A stretch of 64,000 nt of DNA from Spirosoma profusum (lineage in GTDB: Bacteria; Bacteroidota; Bacteroidia; Cytophagales; Spirosomataceae). This document shows, in pieces, positions 36,600 to 44,409 of this stretch. Numbering within the stretch: position 1 is the stretch's first letter; every line of letters starts with the position of its first letter. Where the stretch lies: contig NZ_JACWZY010000016.1 in the NCBI RefSeq assembly GCF_014699005.1, positions 1-64,000 of the forward strand, read 5' to 3'. The position numbers and the translations under genes were made by a program. The notes below the pieces were generated by a model, which saw only the letters and a program-made list of their open reading frames with translations, was not told the DNA's origin and ran no database searches.

Positions 36600-37202
36600 A
36601 TGAGAACATACCTTTTGTTAATCGTGGGCTCTATGGTCGTTTTTGCATGTAACAGCGAAAAGCAGGGTGAAGAGTATAGACCTTTGGGGTATTACATGGA
36701 CCAATTGCCCACTATCAAATTATCTGAGTCAGGTAAAGCCAGGGCGAGGGCTGTTTGGGATTCAATTAGGCCCCTGCTCCCGGTGATACCATATGAAGGG
36801 AAGGTTATGTATGTCGGTGTAGATACCACCGAATTAAAGAGAGTGATTAGCCCTAGCCTGCGATTTAATTATGATTCATTAACTGGACCGTCAGCACTTA
36901 CCCTAAACATTACCTTTCAGAGAGAAGCAAAGGGTCCTGTTGGGGCCTTCTGGATAGGCGAAGAAACAATGGTGCCATGCTCCGGCAAGATTGAAAACAT
37001 TAGTATTGCTAGTTTCTATAGTCAAATTGTTGGGCCTGTTGAGGAACAGGCTATACTCGGATTAATTAACAGTAAGTTTGTTCGAGTTGACCGCAAACCA
37101 GAAAAATACACCATTACACCCGGACAGGCTCAGGCAATTGAAAAAGCAAGGCTAGGCTATGAAGCACTAACCCTGCTGAACAACCACCTCAATAAACCCT
37201 AA
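36600..37202 (+). CDS. Hypothetical lipoprotein
   Basis: A 200-residue protein with a lipoprotein signal peptide (hydrophobic residues 4-16, lipobox VFAC with Cys17). The mature part has no recognised domain. It is the only substantial + strand cargo gene besides IS200 within the element, and its stop abuts the convergent tape-measure stop with no gap (37202/37203). Confidence 0.65.
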   Translation: MRTYLLLIVGSMVVFACNSEKQGEEYRPLGYYMDQLPTIKLSESGKARARAVWDSIRPLLPVIPYEGKVMYVGVDTTELKRVISPSLRFNYDSLTGPSALTLNITFQREAKGPVGAFWIGEETMVPCSGKIENISIASFYSQIVGPVEEQAILGLINSKFVRVDRKPEKYTITPGQAQAIEKARLGYEALTLLNNHLNKP

Positions 37203-40058
37203 CTATTCACCTATGCCGTAAACCCGGTTAGAGTTTTGCGTACGACGAAGTGAGCCAACCAGGTCATTGCCCTCTAATCGCATTTTGCCACCGACCTCAA
37301 TATACATCCCGCCATTTGGTCCACTGAATGGCGTTAACTGAGTCAATGGCTGTGCGCCACGTAGCGAACCAAACGCCCCCATTTTATTCATTTCCTGCGC
37401 TATCAATCTGGCTCCCAAACCCACCGGCGCAATAAACTCTCCACCACCGCTTAGGGCTTTTTGGGACTCACCCACTTCAACAATAGCCCGCCCTGTAGCA
37501 AGTCCGCCACCTTCCAGACTTCCGGCTAATCCCTTCACGGCTCCACCGCCAACAATCAGCGCACCACCGGCAATAATACCGGCAGGCCCATCAAGTTTTA
37601 GTACGGCTGCCATAAACGGGAAGGCGGCTATAGCTGCGGTCAGGAGTGTACCCCCGACAATCATCGCCGTACCGATTCGTATCATAAAGTCTCCGAGTAA
37701 GTTCATAACCGACTGAAGGGCAATTTTTAAGGGGTTCTCTCCTCTGCCCAATCCCTCACCAATACCCTCCAGCATTCGGGCAGCTTCACCCGCCAAGGCA
37801 TCATGAGCGGCCTTCATGTCGCTCGCCATTTCTTCGGCGGTCTGCTTGACCTGCTTACCCTGGGCTTTCATCTGGTCGATACGTCGCTGAGCTTTTGCCA
37901 TCCATTTAGCATCATCCTCTCCAGAGGCTCCCGGATTCGTCTGAGCATCAGCCGCGCCAGCCGCACCTTCTGCCTGGGCTAGTAATTCTTTTAGCTTTTT
38001 CAGATCAGCCAGCAGTCCAGGAGGCAAAGCAAGCTTCGCGAGTGACATCGTGGCTATTGTCAGCTTAATCTCTTCAATCTTGGCCCGGTAATAATCTAAC
38101 CCCGGCGAGATTCGCTCAATGCCTGTTATAAAGCTGTTGATACCCGTTTTTGAGAATAACTCCGGTGTCGTATCAGCAAGTTCAAGAAAGTTGCGAAGTA
38201 TATTATCAACAGCCTCCTGAGTACCCTTCCCGGTAATTTCCTTAATGCCGGTAATATTTAGCCGAGGGGTAACGTTCGTCATGCCCTGTAGTGTTTCCAG
38301 TTCCCCTCGTACCGCCCGGAGTTTGACATACAGGCTGTTTTCGTCGTTGTTCTCCAGGCCCTGCATTTGAGCCGCTGCCTCTTTCTGAGAAAGCCCCTGA
38401 ATCTTCTTTTCCAGTTCAGCCTCGGTGCGACGCAAGAAAGCCTCTACCGAATCATCAACCTTAAGTTTCGGTTTGGTCTTTGTATCGGTAACGGGAGGCT
38501 TTTCTGTTTTAAGGGGCTTGCCTTCGGCAATTCGTATCTGATCCTGTAGGCGTTTAATCTCGGCTTCGCCTACTGTTTTATCCATCGCCTTCGCCTTGAT
38601 CTTCTCACGAATGGCAGCTATTTCTTTCTGATAGCCTTCAACGGTTAATCGGGTAAGTTCGGCTTGCTGAGCAGCCCCCTCATCATTAAGTGCATCTAAT
38701 TCCGCCTTCTGTTTCTTCAACTTCTCCCCACTCGTTTCAAGGAAATTAGCCGCGGCAGTCATGCCATTGTCTACATATACGCCCTGCCCTATGTGAACTT
38801 TCCCTTGTTTTGCTCCTAGTTCACGAGCCAGCGCAATCTTTTGGGCTTCAGTGAGCCTAGAGAGTTCGGCGGTGGACATTCCGGCGGCTTTAGCCAACTG
38901 CTCATAAACTTGAGCCTGAGCGCGAATGGTCTGGGTATATTCCTCCTGCTTACTGGTTAGCCGCTCCTGACTTACTGCCAGCCGTATCTTACGTTCGTAT
39001 TGATCGTTGACAGCAGCCAAACGTCGGGCTAACAAATCAGAATCAACCGACTCAGCATTGATTTGTCCTAGAAACTCAGGGTATTTCTGATTAAGCTGCG
39101 TTATCAGGTTGAGCCGAACGGTTTCATTATCATTAGCCAGGGCGATAGCGCCAACAAGTCCATTGATTTCGGTTTGCTCTTTACGTAGTTCCTCGGCAGG
39201 TGAAGCGGCTATTAGATCCGTTACAACACTCAAGAAGCTCGATGCTGCACCAACGGCAACTTTAAACGCACTCGCTACGCCAGCATTACCTAACACAACC
39301 AGCAGACGGTCGTAGCTATCGCTGAGGTTACTCACCATACCCTCCTGCGTCTGAGCAACAGCGGACATACTTCCGGCGACACCGGACATTTGGCCGAACT
39401 TCTCAATAGCTTTTGTTACGCCCTCGGTTGTTATATCAACCGTCTGATTCATCCCCTTGAAGGCTAGCCTCACCTGATCGCCAGACTTACTGGCACGAAT
39501 ACCGAACTCCTTTAGTCGCTCAAATTCGCCCGTTTGTGCATCTAGAATGGCCTCGGTTAGCTGATCGAATCCCTTGCCCTGTGAAGCGGCCAGATCGCCA
39601 AAGTTGGTAAGCTGTGCTTTTGAGGGGATAAGACCCCGGTTGACGAACTTAATAAACGAGCCCGTCAGTTCGTCTAGCTGGTTAGGGGTTTCAGCGGCAA
39701 AGTTGGTGAGCATGTTTAAGTTGGCTCTTGCTCCCGCCTGACTGCCTAGCCCGTTCTTAAGTATCGCGTTGTACTTCTCGAACTTGCCGCTGGTGGTAAG
39801 AATGGCATTGCCGAACTCCAGAACCTTATCGACCGTGAAGGCTTGCGCGGCCATTTTGAGGAGTTCCCCGCGAAGGCTAATCGCTTGCCCACTAAACCGG
39901 GTTGCAGATGCGCCCGCCCGATCAAAGCCCCCGGCTATTCTCCCCCCTGCTTGTACGGCTTGGTTGGCAATATCGCCAAAGAGTTGAGCCGAGCGGCGGG
40001 TACCAGCCTCTAACCTGGTTAAATCGGCTCCTATTTCTACACTAAAATTGCGATACAT
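37203..40058 (-). CDS. Phage tail tape measure protein
   Basis: A 951-residue protein. The N-terminal 250 residues have the TMP pattern (ADLTRLEAGTRRSAQLFGDI, GQAISLRGELLKMAAQAF, TNFGDLAASQGKGFDQLTEA). A long helical coiled-coil middle (380-750) follows, then hydrophobic segments (about 800-870) with IGTAMIVGGTLLTAAIAAF. TMPs set tail length and form a channel for DNA passage. It lies directly downstream of the tail assembly chaperone pair, the conserved tail-module order. Confidence 0.9.
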   Translation of the reverse strand: MYRNFSVEIGADLTRLEAGTRRSAQLFGDIANQAVQAGGRIAGGFDRAGASATRFSGQAISLRGELLKMAAQAFTVDKVLEFGNAILTTSGKFEKYNAILKNGLGSQAGARANLNMLTNFAAETPNQLDELTGSFIKFVNRGLIPSKAQLTNFGDLAASQGKGFDQLTEAILDAQTGEFERLKEFGIRASKSGDQVRLAFKGMNQTVDITTEGVTKAIEKFGQMSGVAGSMSAVAQTQEGMVSNLSDSYDRLLVVLGNAGVASAFKVAVGAASSFLSVVTDLIAASPAEELRKEQTEINGLVGAIALANDNETVRLNLITQLNQKYPEFLGQINAESVDSDLLARRLAAVNDQYERKIRLAVSQERLTSKQEEYTQTIRAQAQVYEQLAKAAGMSTAELSRLTEAQKIALARELGAKQGKVHIGQGVYVDNGMTAAANFLETSGEKLKKQKAELDALNDEGAAQQAELTRLTVEGYQKEIAAIREKIKAKAMDKTVGEAEIKRLQDQIRIAEGKPLKTEKPPVTDTKTKPKLKVDDSVEAFLRRTEAELEKKIQGLSQKEAAAQMQGLENNDENSLYVKLRAVRGELETLQGMTNVTPRLNITGIKEITGKGTQEAVDNILRNFLELADTTPELFSKTGINSFITGIERISPGLDYYRAKIEEIKLTIATMSLAKLALPPGLLADLKKLKELLAQAEGAAGAADAQTNPGASGEDDAKWMAKAQRRIDQMKAQGKQVKQTAEEMASDMKAAHDALAGEAARMLEGIGEGLGRGENPLKIALQSVMNLLGDFMIRIGTAMIVGGTLLTAAIAAFPFMAAVLKLDGPAGIIAGGALIVGGGAVKGLAGSLEGGGLATGRAIVEVGESQKALSGGGEFIAPVGLGARLIAQEMNKMGAFGSLRGAQPLTQLTPFSGPNGGMYIEVGGKMRLEGNDLVGSLRRTQNSNRVYGIGE

Positions 40059-40062
40059 GGCT

Positions 40063-40431
40063 TTACTGTGTCGATTTCTCTGAATACTCCTCTCGTACTA
40101 TCTCAGCACCCATTGCGGCCGCTAGGCTCATAAATGCCGCTTGTGCGTCCATCCCCTGTTGTCGGCTTCGCTGCTCATCATCCCAGGGTAGCGGCATAAA
40201 ATCGTATTCCGAAACCGAGTCTTTAAAGTGGGCGTTTCGGATTAGGGTTGCTATTCGTCGGCAAAGCCACATCAACAGTGTTTCCCTATCATTCTCACCC
40301 TCCCACATAGCAAAGGTTTCGGCTTGCGTCAGGTCAAAATATTGATCGGGCGAAATCTTGAGTTTTGCCAGTGAGCGAAACCGAAACGCCTTTACGGTTA
40401 AGGGTTCGCTGTCGCTACTTCCGGCGCTTCG
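40063..40431 (-). CDS. Tail assembly chaperone, frameshift-encoded C-terminal part (gpT-like)
   Basis: An open frame runs from the slippery site to TGA at 40063 with no start codon before an internal ATG at 40308, so it is probably made only by -1 frameshifting from the upstream gene. It encodes about 122 residues (LAKLKISPDQYFDLTQAETF, then NDRETLLMWLCRRIATLIRN). The arrangement, directly upstream of the tape measure gene, is that of lambda gpG-gpGT. The fusion would be 249 residues. Confidence 0.75.
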   Translation of the reverse strand, partial: RSAGSSDSEPLTVKAFRFRSLAKLKISPDQYFDLTQAETFAMWEGENDRETLLMWLCRRIATLIRNAHFKDSVSEYDFMPLPWDDEQRSRQQGMDAQAAFMSLAAAMGAEIVREEYSEKSTQ

Positions 40432-40811
40432 TTTTTTTTTGTTGAGTCCGGCTCCGGTATATCCATAGCCGCCCGGAATACCTCAGCACCTGCCTGCTCA
40501 ATCCACTCAGCCGCGTCCCACTCGGTGAAATCAATAGGCTTGCGCTGAGCAAGTGCTGCGTATTTAGCCGCCGAATAGTCCCACAGCCGCCATGCCTTCA
40601 AATAGCGGGGGGTGAAGGTGGGCACCTTAATCGGGTTCTTATTTTCGTCTACCCCATCAATCAGATCGGGCATTAGTGACTCGTCGATTTCGGCGAAGGT
40701 CTTAATGCCGGTTAATTCAGAGTATAGCTCAAGGGCACCGTTCGCGAACTTGAACTCTAACGTTTTACCATTCTCTAGGGTAATTTCTTTGTAGCCTGAT
40801 AGCTTATTCAT
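40398..40811 (-). CDS. Tail assembly chaperone (gpG-like), contains a programmed frameshift site
   Basis: A 137-residue protein beginning MNKLSGYKEITLENGKTLEF, with a TAC-type profile (small, acidic, helical, before the tape measure gene). Near its 3' end nine consecutive A residues followed by C provide the heptamer A AAA AAC in the correct phase (codons AAA AAA AAC, 40431-40437). A -1 slip enters the 122-codon frame down to 40063. Its start overlaps the stop of the HTH gene upstream by 8 bp. Confidence 0.8.
   Translation of the reverse strand: MNKLSGYKEITLENGKTLEFKFANGALELYSELTGIKTFAEIDESLMPDLIDGVDENKNPIKVPTFTPRYLKAWRLWDYSAAKYAALAQRKPIDFTEWDAAEWIEQAGAEVFRAAMDIPEPDSTKKNEAPEVATANP
40431..40437 (-). 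promoter_or_regulatory. Predicted -1 ribosomal frameshift site A AAA AAC
   Basis: Heptamer in phase with the tail chaperone reading frame, inside a run of nine A. The -1 frame downstream is open for 122 codons and the zero frame ends 11 codons later. No strong downstream hairpin was verified by eye. Confidence 0.7.
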
Positions 40812-41151
40812 TGGTTGTAGTGCTGTTTGTTTGGTGGTTCTGTTTTATCAGGTCAAGCAAGCCAGCCTCGCTAACCTTCAGAGCTTCGGGTAGCTGCACA
40901 AAGTGCGGACCCGATTCGCGTAGGTTTTTAATACCCCGAACCTGGAAAGCGTAAGCCTGCAATGCCTTTTCAGGGAATAGCACCTGTCCGCCATTTTTGA
41001 TAGAGGGGATTTTACCCGAGTTGGCCAGGTTGTAGAGGGTTGACTTCGCTTTGCCGGTTATCGTCTGGGCTATATCGATATTAACAATTCGATCTTTTTG
41101 CAGGAGTTGCTGAGCCGCGATTAAAGCCAGCCCGCTAATCTGCGAGGGCAA
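40804..41151 (-). CDS. Helix-turn-helix (excisionase-like) protein
   Basis: The frame ends at 40804 and contains IAQTITGKAKSTLYNLANSG followed by KIPSIKNGGQVLFPEKALQAYA, a helix-turn-helix of the excisionase/HTH_17 kind. An ATG at 41301 exists in frame, but the part above 41151 overlaps a better-looking gene in another frame, so a TTG start at 41151 (about 115 residues) is preferred. Alternatively, the two frames are halves of one protein joined by a +1 shift or broken by mutation. Overlaps the tail chaperone start. Confidence 0.55.
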   Translation of the reverse strand: MPSQISGLALIAAQQLLQKDRIVNIDIAQTITGKAKSTLYNLANSGKIPSIKNGGQVLFPEKALQAYAFQVRGIKNLRESGPHFVQLPEALKVSEAGLLDLIKQNHQTNSTTTNE

Positions 41152-41335
41152 TAGATCGATCGGGATTGATCTTAATTGCCTCAGCCATTTTAGTGATTTG
41201 CCCGATTTGCTCCGATATGATTTCAGAGAAGGCAATAAGGCTTTGGAGGGATTGCTGTTGCTGCTCCCGAAATCCTTCAAGTGCAGTAGCGAGTTGCTCA
41301 AATGTTTCAGCTATGTGTTGATTCTCCATTGTCAA
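41135..41335 (-). CDS. Small coiled-coil protein overlapping the HTH gene
   Basis: A 66-residue frame, MTMENQHIAETFEQLATALE then REQQQQSLQSLIAFSEIISE, strongly helical and Gln-rich. Composition suggests a true coding region. It overlaps the downstream HTH frame by 17 bp if the TTG start is used. It might be the N-terminal half of the same protein. Confidence 0.45.
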   Translation of the reverse strand: MTMENQHIAETFEQLATALEGFREQQQQSLQSLIAFSEIISEQIGQITKMAEAIKINPDRSIALAD

Positions 41336-41340
41336 TCTGT

Positions 41341-41607
41341 TTAAATGCCCGGAATATCATTTACACCCTGACCAATTGGGGCGGCCCGAAACTTGCGGGT
41401 AGCTGTTCTGGGGTAAGGATCGCCAGCAATCTCATCGGTACGACCGCAACGGGTGCAGGTGTGCGGAGTCTTACCCGCTACCGTTGGGCCTGATACGGCC
41501 ATCTTGCCCGCTGTTTTACAGTTGCCGCAAAAGAGATCTATTGAGTAGGTTCTTACCTCAAATACCGATTCGAGGTTAGGGTGCTTAGTAGGTCTTAATT
41601 TACACAT
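41341..41607 (-). CDS. Small zinc-ribbon protein
   Basis: An 88-residue protein with two CxxC pairs (FCGNCKTAGKM and HTCTRCGRTDE) spaced as a zinc ribbon. Such small ribbons are common in phage-like elements. It sits next to the IS200 left end, whose insertion left the start codon intact. Function unknown. Confidence 0.55.
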   Translation of the reverse strand: MCKLRPTKHPNLESVFEVRTYSIDLFCGNCKTAGKMAVSGPTVAGKTPHTCTRCGRTDEIAGDPYPRTATRKFRAAPIGQGVNDIPGI

Positions 41608-41611
41608 ATTG

Positions 41612-42150
41612 GGATGGGTGAAATCCCACGCCTTCAGGCGGCAACTTTAGTAGCTTTATGGGATGGATTATCGTACGGGCTCCCATAGTCGCTATGAGTT
41701 AAAAATTCACTTGGTCTGGATTACCAAGTATCGTAAACGTATATTGAAAGGAGACGTGTCCATTCGGCTACGGGAACTGATTCGAGAGATCTGCAAGGCC
41801 AACGAGGTGGTGATCGTAAAGGGTCATATTTCCTCGGATCATGTGCATTTGTTGTTGAGCTATCCGCCCACGATCTCGGTGAGTAAACTAGTTCAGTATC
41901 TAAAGGGGAAGAGTTCCCGCAAGCTATTGGGTGAATATGATGCGCTGCGTAAGGCGTTTTGGGGTCAGCATTTGTGGGCACGAGGCTACTTTGCGGCCAG
42001 CGTTGGTACAGTGACAGATGAAGTCGTAAAGGAATATATCGAAAAGCAAGACGTCTCCCCATCGGATGATGACTTCAAAATTAGTGACTGACTTTAGCGG
42101 GCTTCAGCCCTACTTTAAATCTATCGGCTTGAGCCGATAGTTGTTTAATT
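41612..42150 (+). mobile_element. IS200/IS605-family element (single tnpA)
   Basis: The tnpA gene is flanked by subterminal hairpins: on the left GGGAT...ATCCC and CGCCTTCAGGCG (about 41612-41642), and on the right GGGCTTCAGCCC (about 42098-42110) and the perfect CTATCGGCT-tg-AGCCGATAG (near 42121-42140). No tnpB is present. Exact cleavage sites cannot be set by eye. Confidence 0.75.
41663..42091 (+). CDS. tnpA: IS200/IS605-family Y1 transposase TnpA
   Basis: A 142-residue HUH/Y1 transposase. The HUH motif is H60-V-H62 in SSDHVHLLLSYPP, and the catalytic tyrosine is Y125 in DEVVKEYIEKQ. The N-terminal LKIHLVWITKYRKRIL strand is typical. These enzymes move as single strands by peel-and-paste. 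Full length, so potentially active. Confidence 0.93.
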   Translation: MDYRTGSHSRYELKIHLVWITKYRKRILKGDVSIRLRELIREICKANEVVIVKGHISSDHVHLLLSYPPTISVSKLVQYLKGKSSRKLLGEYDALRKAFWGQHLWARGYFAASVGTVTDEVVKEYIEKQDVSPSDDDFKISD

Positions 42151-43781
42151 CTGGCATAAAATCGGCTTCTTATTTCGTCCCTAAAATACCGATTTTACTT
42201 TGCAATTCAAAGTACTATTTCATTTTCGTACTTTAATTTTTGAGGAGGGTAGCAGCGGGGTTCTATTCCGTTTTTATTCCGTTAAACTGGCTAACTCATG
42301 CCGTTTCTATGCCGTTAGATTGGCAGCGGCTATGTCGTTTTCATGTTGTTAGATCGACATACCCATGTCGTTTTTATGTTGTTTTTTGAGGAGCCTGAGC
42401 ATATTGGATTTGTCCCATACAGCGAGGGGAGCGCTCACTGTTTTCTCACTGTTATTGCCTGGGGTCAACTTGATTTTGTCCCATTGAGAAGAGCGTTTTA
42501 TTACTGCTCTATTTCTGCTCTTGGGTTTGGTCTACTTGGATTTGTGCTACTCTGGAGGGGCGCGTGTTATGGACTCCAAAAACTCTATTCTGTCGGTGTA
42601 TCCTCGGTGTATTTATGAGCGTTACCTGTGTGCGTTGTGATGTCAAAAAATCTTCTGTTCACTGAGGGTGCCCTTTTTACCGAGTACAAAAACTCTTCAG
42701 CTATCTCTATACGTGTAATGACCGCCGAAAAATCTTCTAGTCATAGCTATGGCCTTTTTATCGTGGTAAAGAAACCTCGCTCGGGTGCGCGTAAGTGATC
42801 GTGAAAAAATCTTCTACGTGCGACAATGGCTCTTTTATCGGGCGGGGAAACTCTTGCCTGATCGGTGGAAAAGTAACGCAAAAGTAACGCTACCCTCGCG
42901 CGCGTTTTACCGTGTAAGAAAACTCTTCAGGAGGCAGGGAGTGGCGTTTTATGTAACGTATTGTAACGTCAGTATCGCAAGGGCAAGTGCCTGAACTTTA
43001 CATAAATCGTTACATCTCGCGTATTGCGGACTTCGAAAGCTCCGGAAAACCTAATAGTCAGGTGTTTAGTGACCTCAACGCTGAAAAATCGTTTTTAAAA
43101 ATGTGAGGTTTTGTGAGGTTTTGCTCAGGCGCGCATGATCGGGAATAAAAACACTTCAAGGCTCCGAAACGGGCGGTTTACCTTTTGTTTTGAGGTAGTG
43201 CCGGTACTACTGCCTAAAAACGTGCCTACAGGCTCAGTATTGAGGCTTTTGGGCATAAATCCACTACAGGGATCCGCTACGAAAAGTAAGGGTAAAGTAG
43301 GGATAAAAGTAACCCAAAAGTAAACCAATGTAAACCGGCGAATAAAAGCCTCGAAATGTTAGGTTTTGTTAGGTTCCAGGAGGGCAAAATGACAAGTTTT
43401 GACAAGTTTTTACCCCTGAAATGTCATCATTCTACCCCTCGAAACCATAACAAAGCATAACATTTGCCCTCGAAAGGTAAAGTATAGTAAAGTCACCAAT
43501 TGGTAAGCAGCACTTCGGCTTGCCAAAAACTCAGGTTTTCTCAGGCTCTGTACATCGACCGAGCGCGGATGCTACTACAGAAAAGCCAATAAAATGTAAG
43601 GTTTTGTAAGGTTTTCACTCTCTCTAGTGCAACTATCCTTTCGCTGCTAAATCACAGTAGATACACAGTAGATTTGAAAAAGCGGGGTATCTGGAGGGCT
43701 TGCGCGTTGTGGAGTCCGAAACTCCGGAAACTACCCCCGAAATGTTAACTATTGTAAACGCACCAAGAGGTAAGCGAGGGA
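42151..43781. repeat. 1.6-kb non-coding array of diverse direct-repeat doublets (10-11 bp period)
   Basis: No convincing ORF on either strand. About 20 places hold an 8-10-bp word repeated once at 10-11 bp spacing, with a different word each time: e.g. ATTCCGTT (42265, 42276), ATGCCGTT (42298, 42309), CTCACTGTT (42434, 42445), TCGGTGTAT (42593, 42604), GTAACGC (42873, 42884), TGTAACGT (42952, 42962), TGTGAGGTTT (43102, 43112), TGTTAGGTT (43357, 43367), GACAAGTTTT (43391, 43401), TGTAAGGTTTT (43595, 43605), CACAGTAGAT (43653, 43664). Many are preceded by a CCCYCGAAA-like leader. Flanks form diverged units of about 65-80 bp. Candidates are origin, partition or operator DNA. Confidence 0.75.
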
Positions 43782-44015
43782 TTACATCCGGCGTATCGGT
43801 CTACCTTGCCCCTTTGTAATCTGCTCATTGAGCAGGTCTAATACGGCGTCATTACTAAACATCTCCTCGGCTGAGGCAAAGCCCAGAATAGGCGCTACAC
43901 TTTCGGCATCAAAGAGAAGCTCTCCGGTTTTTCTGTCCCGCATCATCTTGACGGGCTTGCCCTGGAAGAAATCAACAAAGTATTCGTACTGACTATCGAA
44001 GTGAGTGCGTACCAT
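43782..44015 (-). CDS. Small phage BRO-N / antirepressor-like protein
   Basis: About 77 residues from ATG at 44015 (an upstream in-frame ATG at 44057 would overlap the next gene). The core VDFFQGKPVKMMRDRKTGEL then FDAESVAPILGFASAEEMF resembles the N-terminal part of BRO-type phage antirepressors. The similarity is short and not certain. It lies directly next to the doublet array and is the last gene of the replication operon. Confidence 0.45.
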   Translation of the reverse strand: MVRTHFDSQYEYFVDFFQGKPVKMMRDRKTGELLFDAESVAPILGFASAEEMFSNDAVLDLLNEQITKGQGRPIRRM

Positions 44016-44019
44016 TGGA

Positions 44020-44409
44020 TTAGATGTTAAAGGTTTTCTGTATGCGTTTACGGGCAATGTTGTAGGGCTTCATCAATTCATACCACTCATTTTGTAGCAT
44101 CGTATCGGCTACCGCATTGAGCACAAAAAGAATCATGTGGCGGGCGGCTGTTTCGTCATGGGCCAGAAAAGCGCGAATCTCCCGAAATACGTTGTGCAGG
44201 GTAGCAGGCTTACCGGCCAGATAGCGCCGAAGCCAGAACTCCACGCCATCCGCATAAGCCAGATAGTGACAGGCTTTCTCACTGACGCCCTGATAGACGC
44301 CTGCCTCCAGGTAGCGGGGAATGCCAATCAGGTAAGCGGTGATCTGAGCCGTGTTGAGTGTGGTATGCTCAAATTGCTGAGTGAGTCGGGGTAATGTGCG
44401 GGTGTTCAT
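44020..44409 (-). CDS. Hypothetical phage-element protein
   Basis: A 129-residue, mostly helical protein with no recognised family (LTQQFEHTTLNTAQITAYLI, then AARHMILFVLNAVADTMLQN). It overlaps the primase-like gene by 4 bp (ATGA type) and is followed 4 bp later by the BRO-N-like gene, indicating one operon with the replication genes. Confidence 0.55.
   Translation of the reverse strand: MNTRTLPRLTQQFEHTTLNTAQITAYLIGIPRYLEAGVYQGVSEKACHYLAYADGVEFWLRRYLAGKPATLHNVFREIRAFLAHDETAARHMILFVLNAVADTMLQNEWYELMKPYNIARKRIQKTFNI

Noticed and set aside
42343-42618. 91-codon frame on + within the doublet region (also frames at 42785-42994, 43135-43323 and 43125-43328)
   Set aside because: Composition is odd, no family signal, and the frames run across the direct-repeat doublets without keeping phase between units; they are better explained as chance frames.
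42260-43765. CRISPR array
   Set aside because: The repeated words are 7-11 bp, occur as pairs and differ from pair to pair; there is no constant 25-35 bp repeat and no cas gene nearby.
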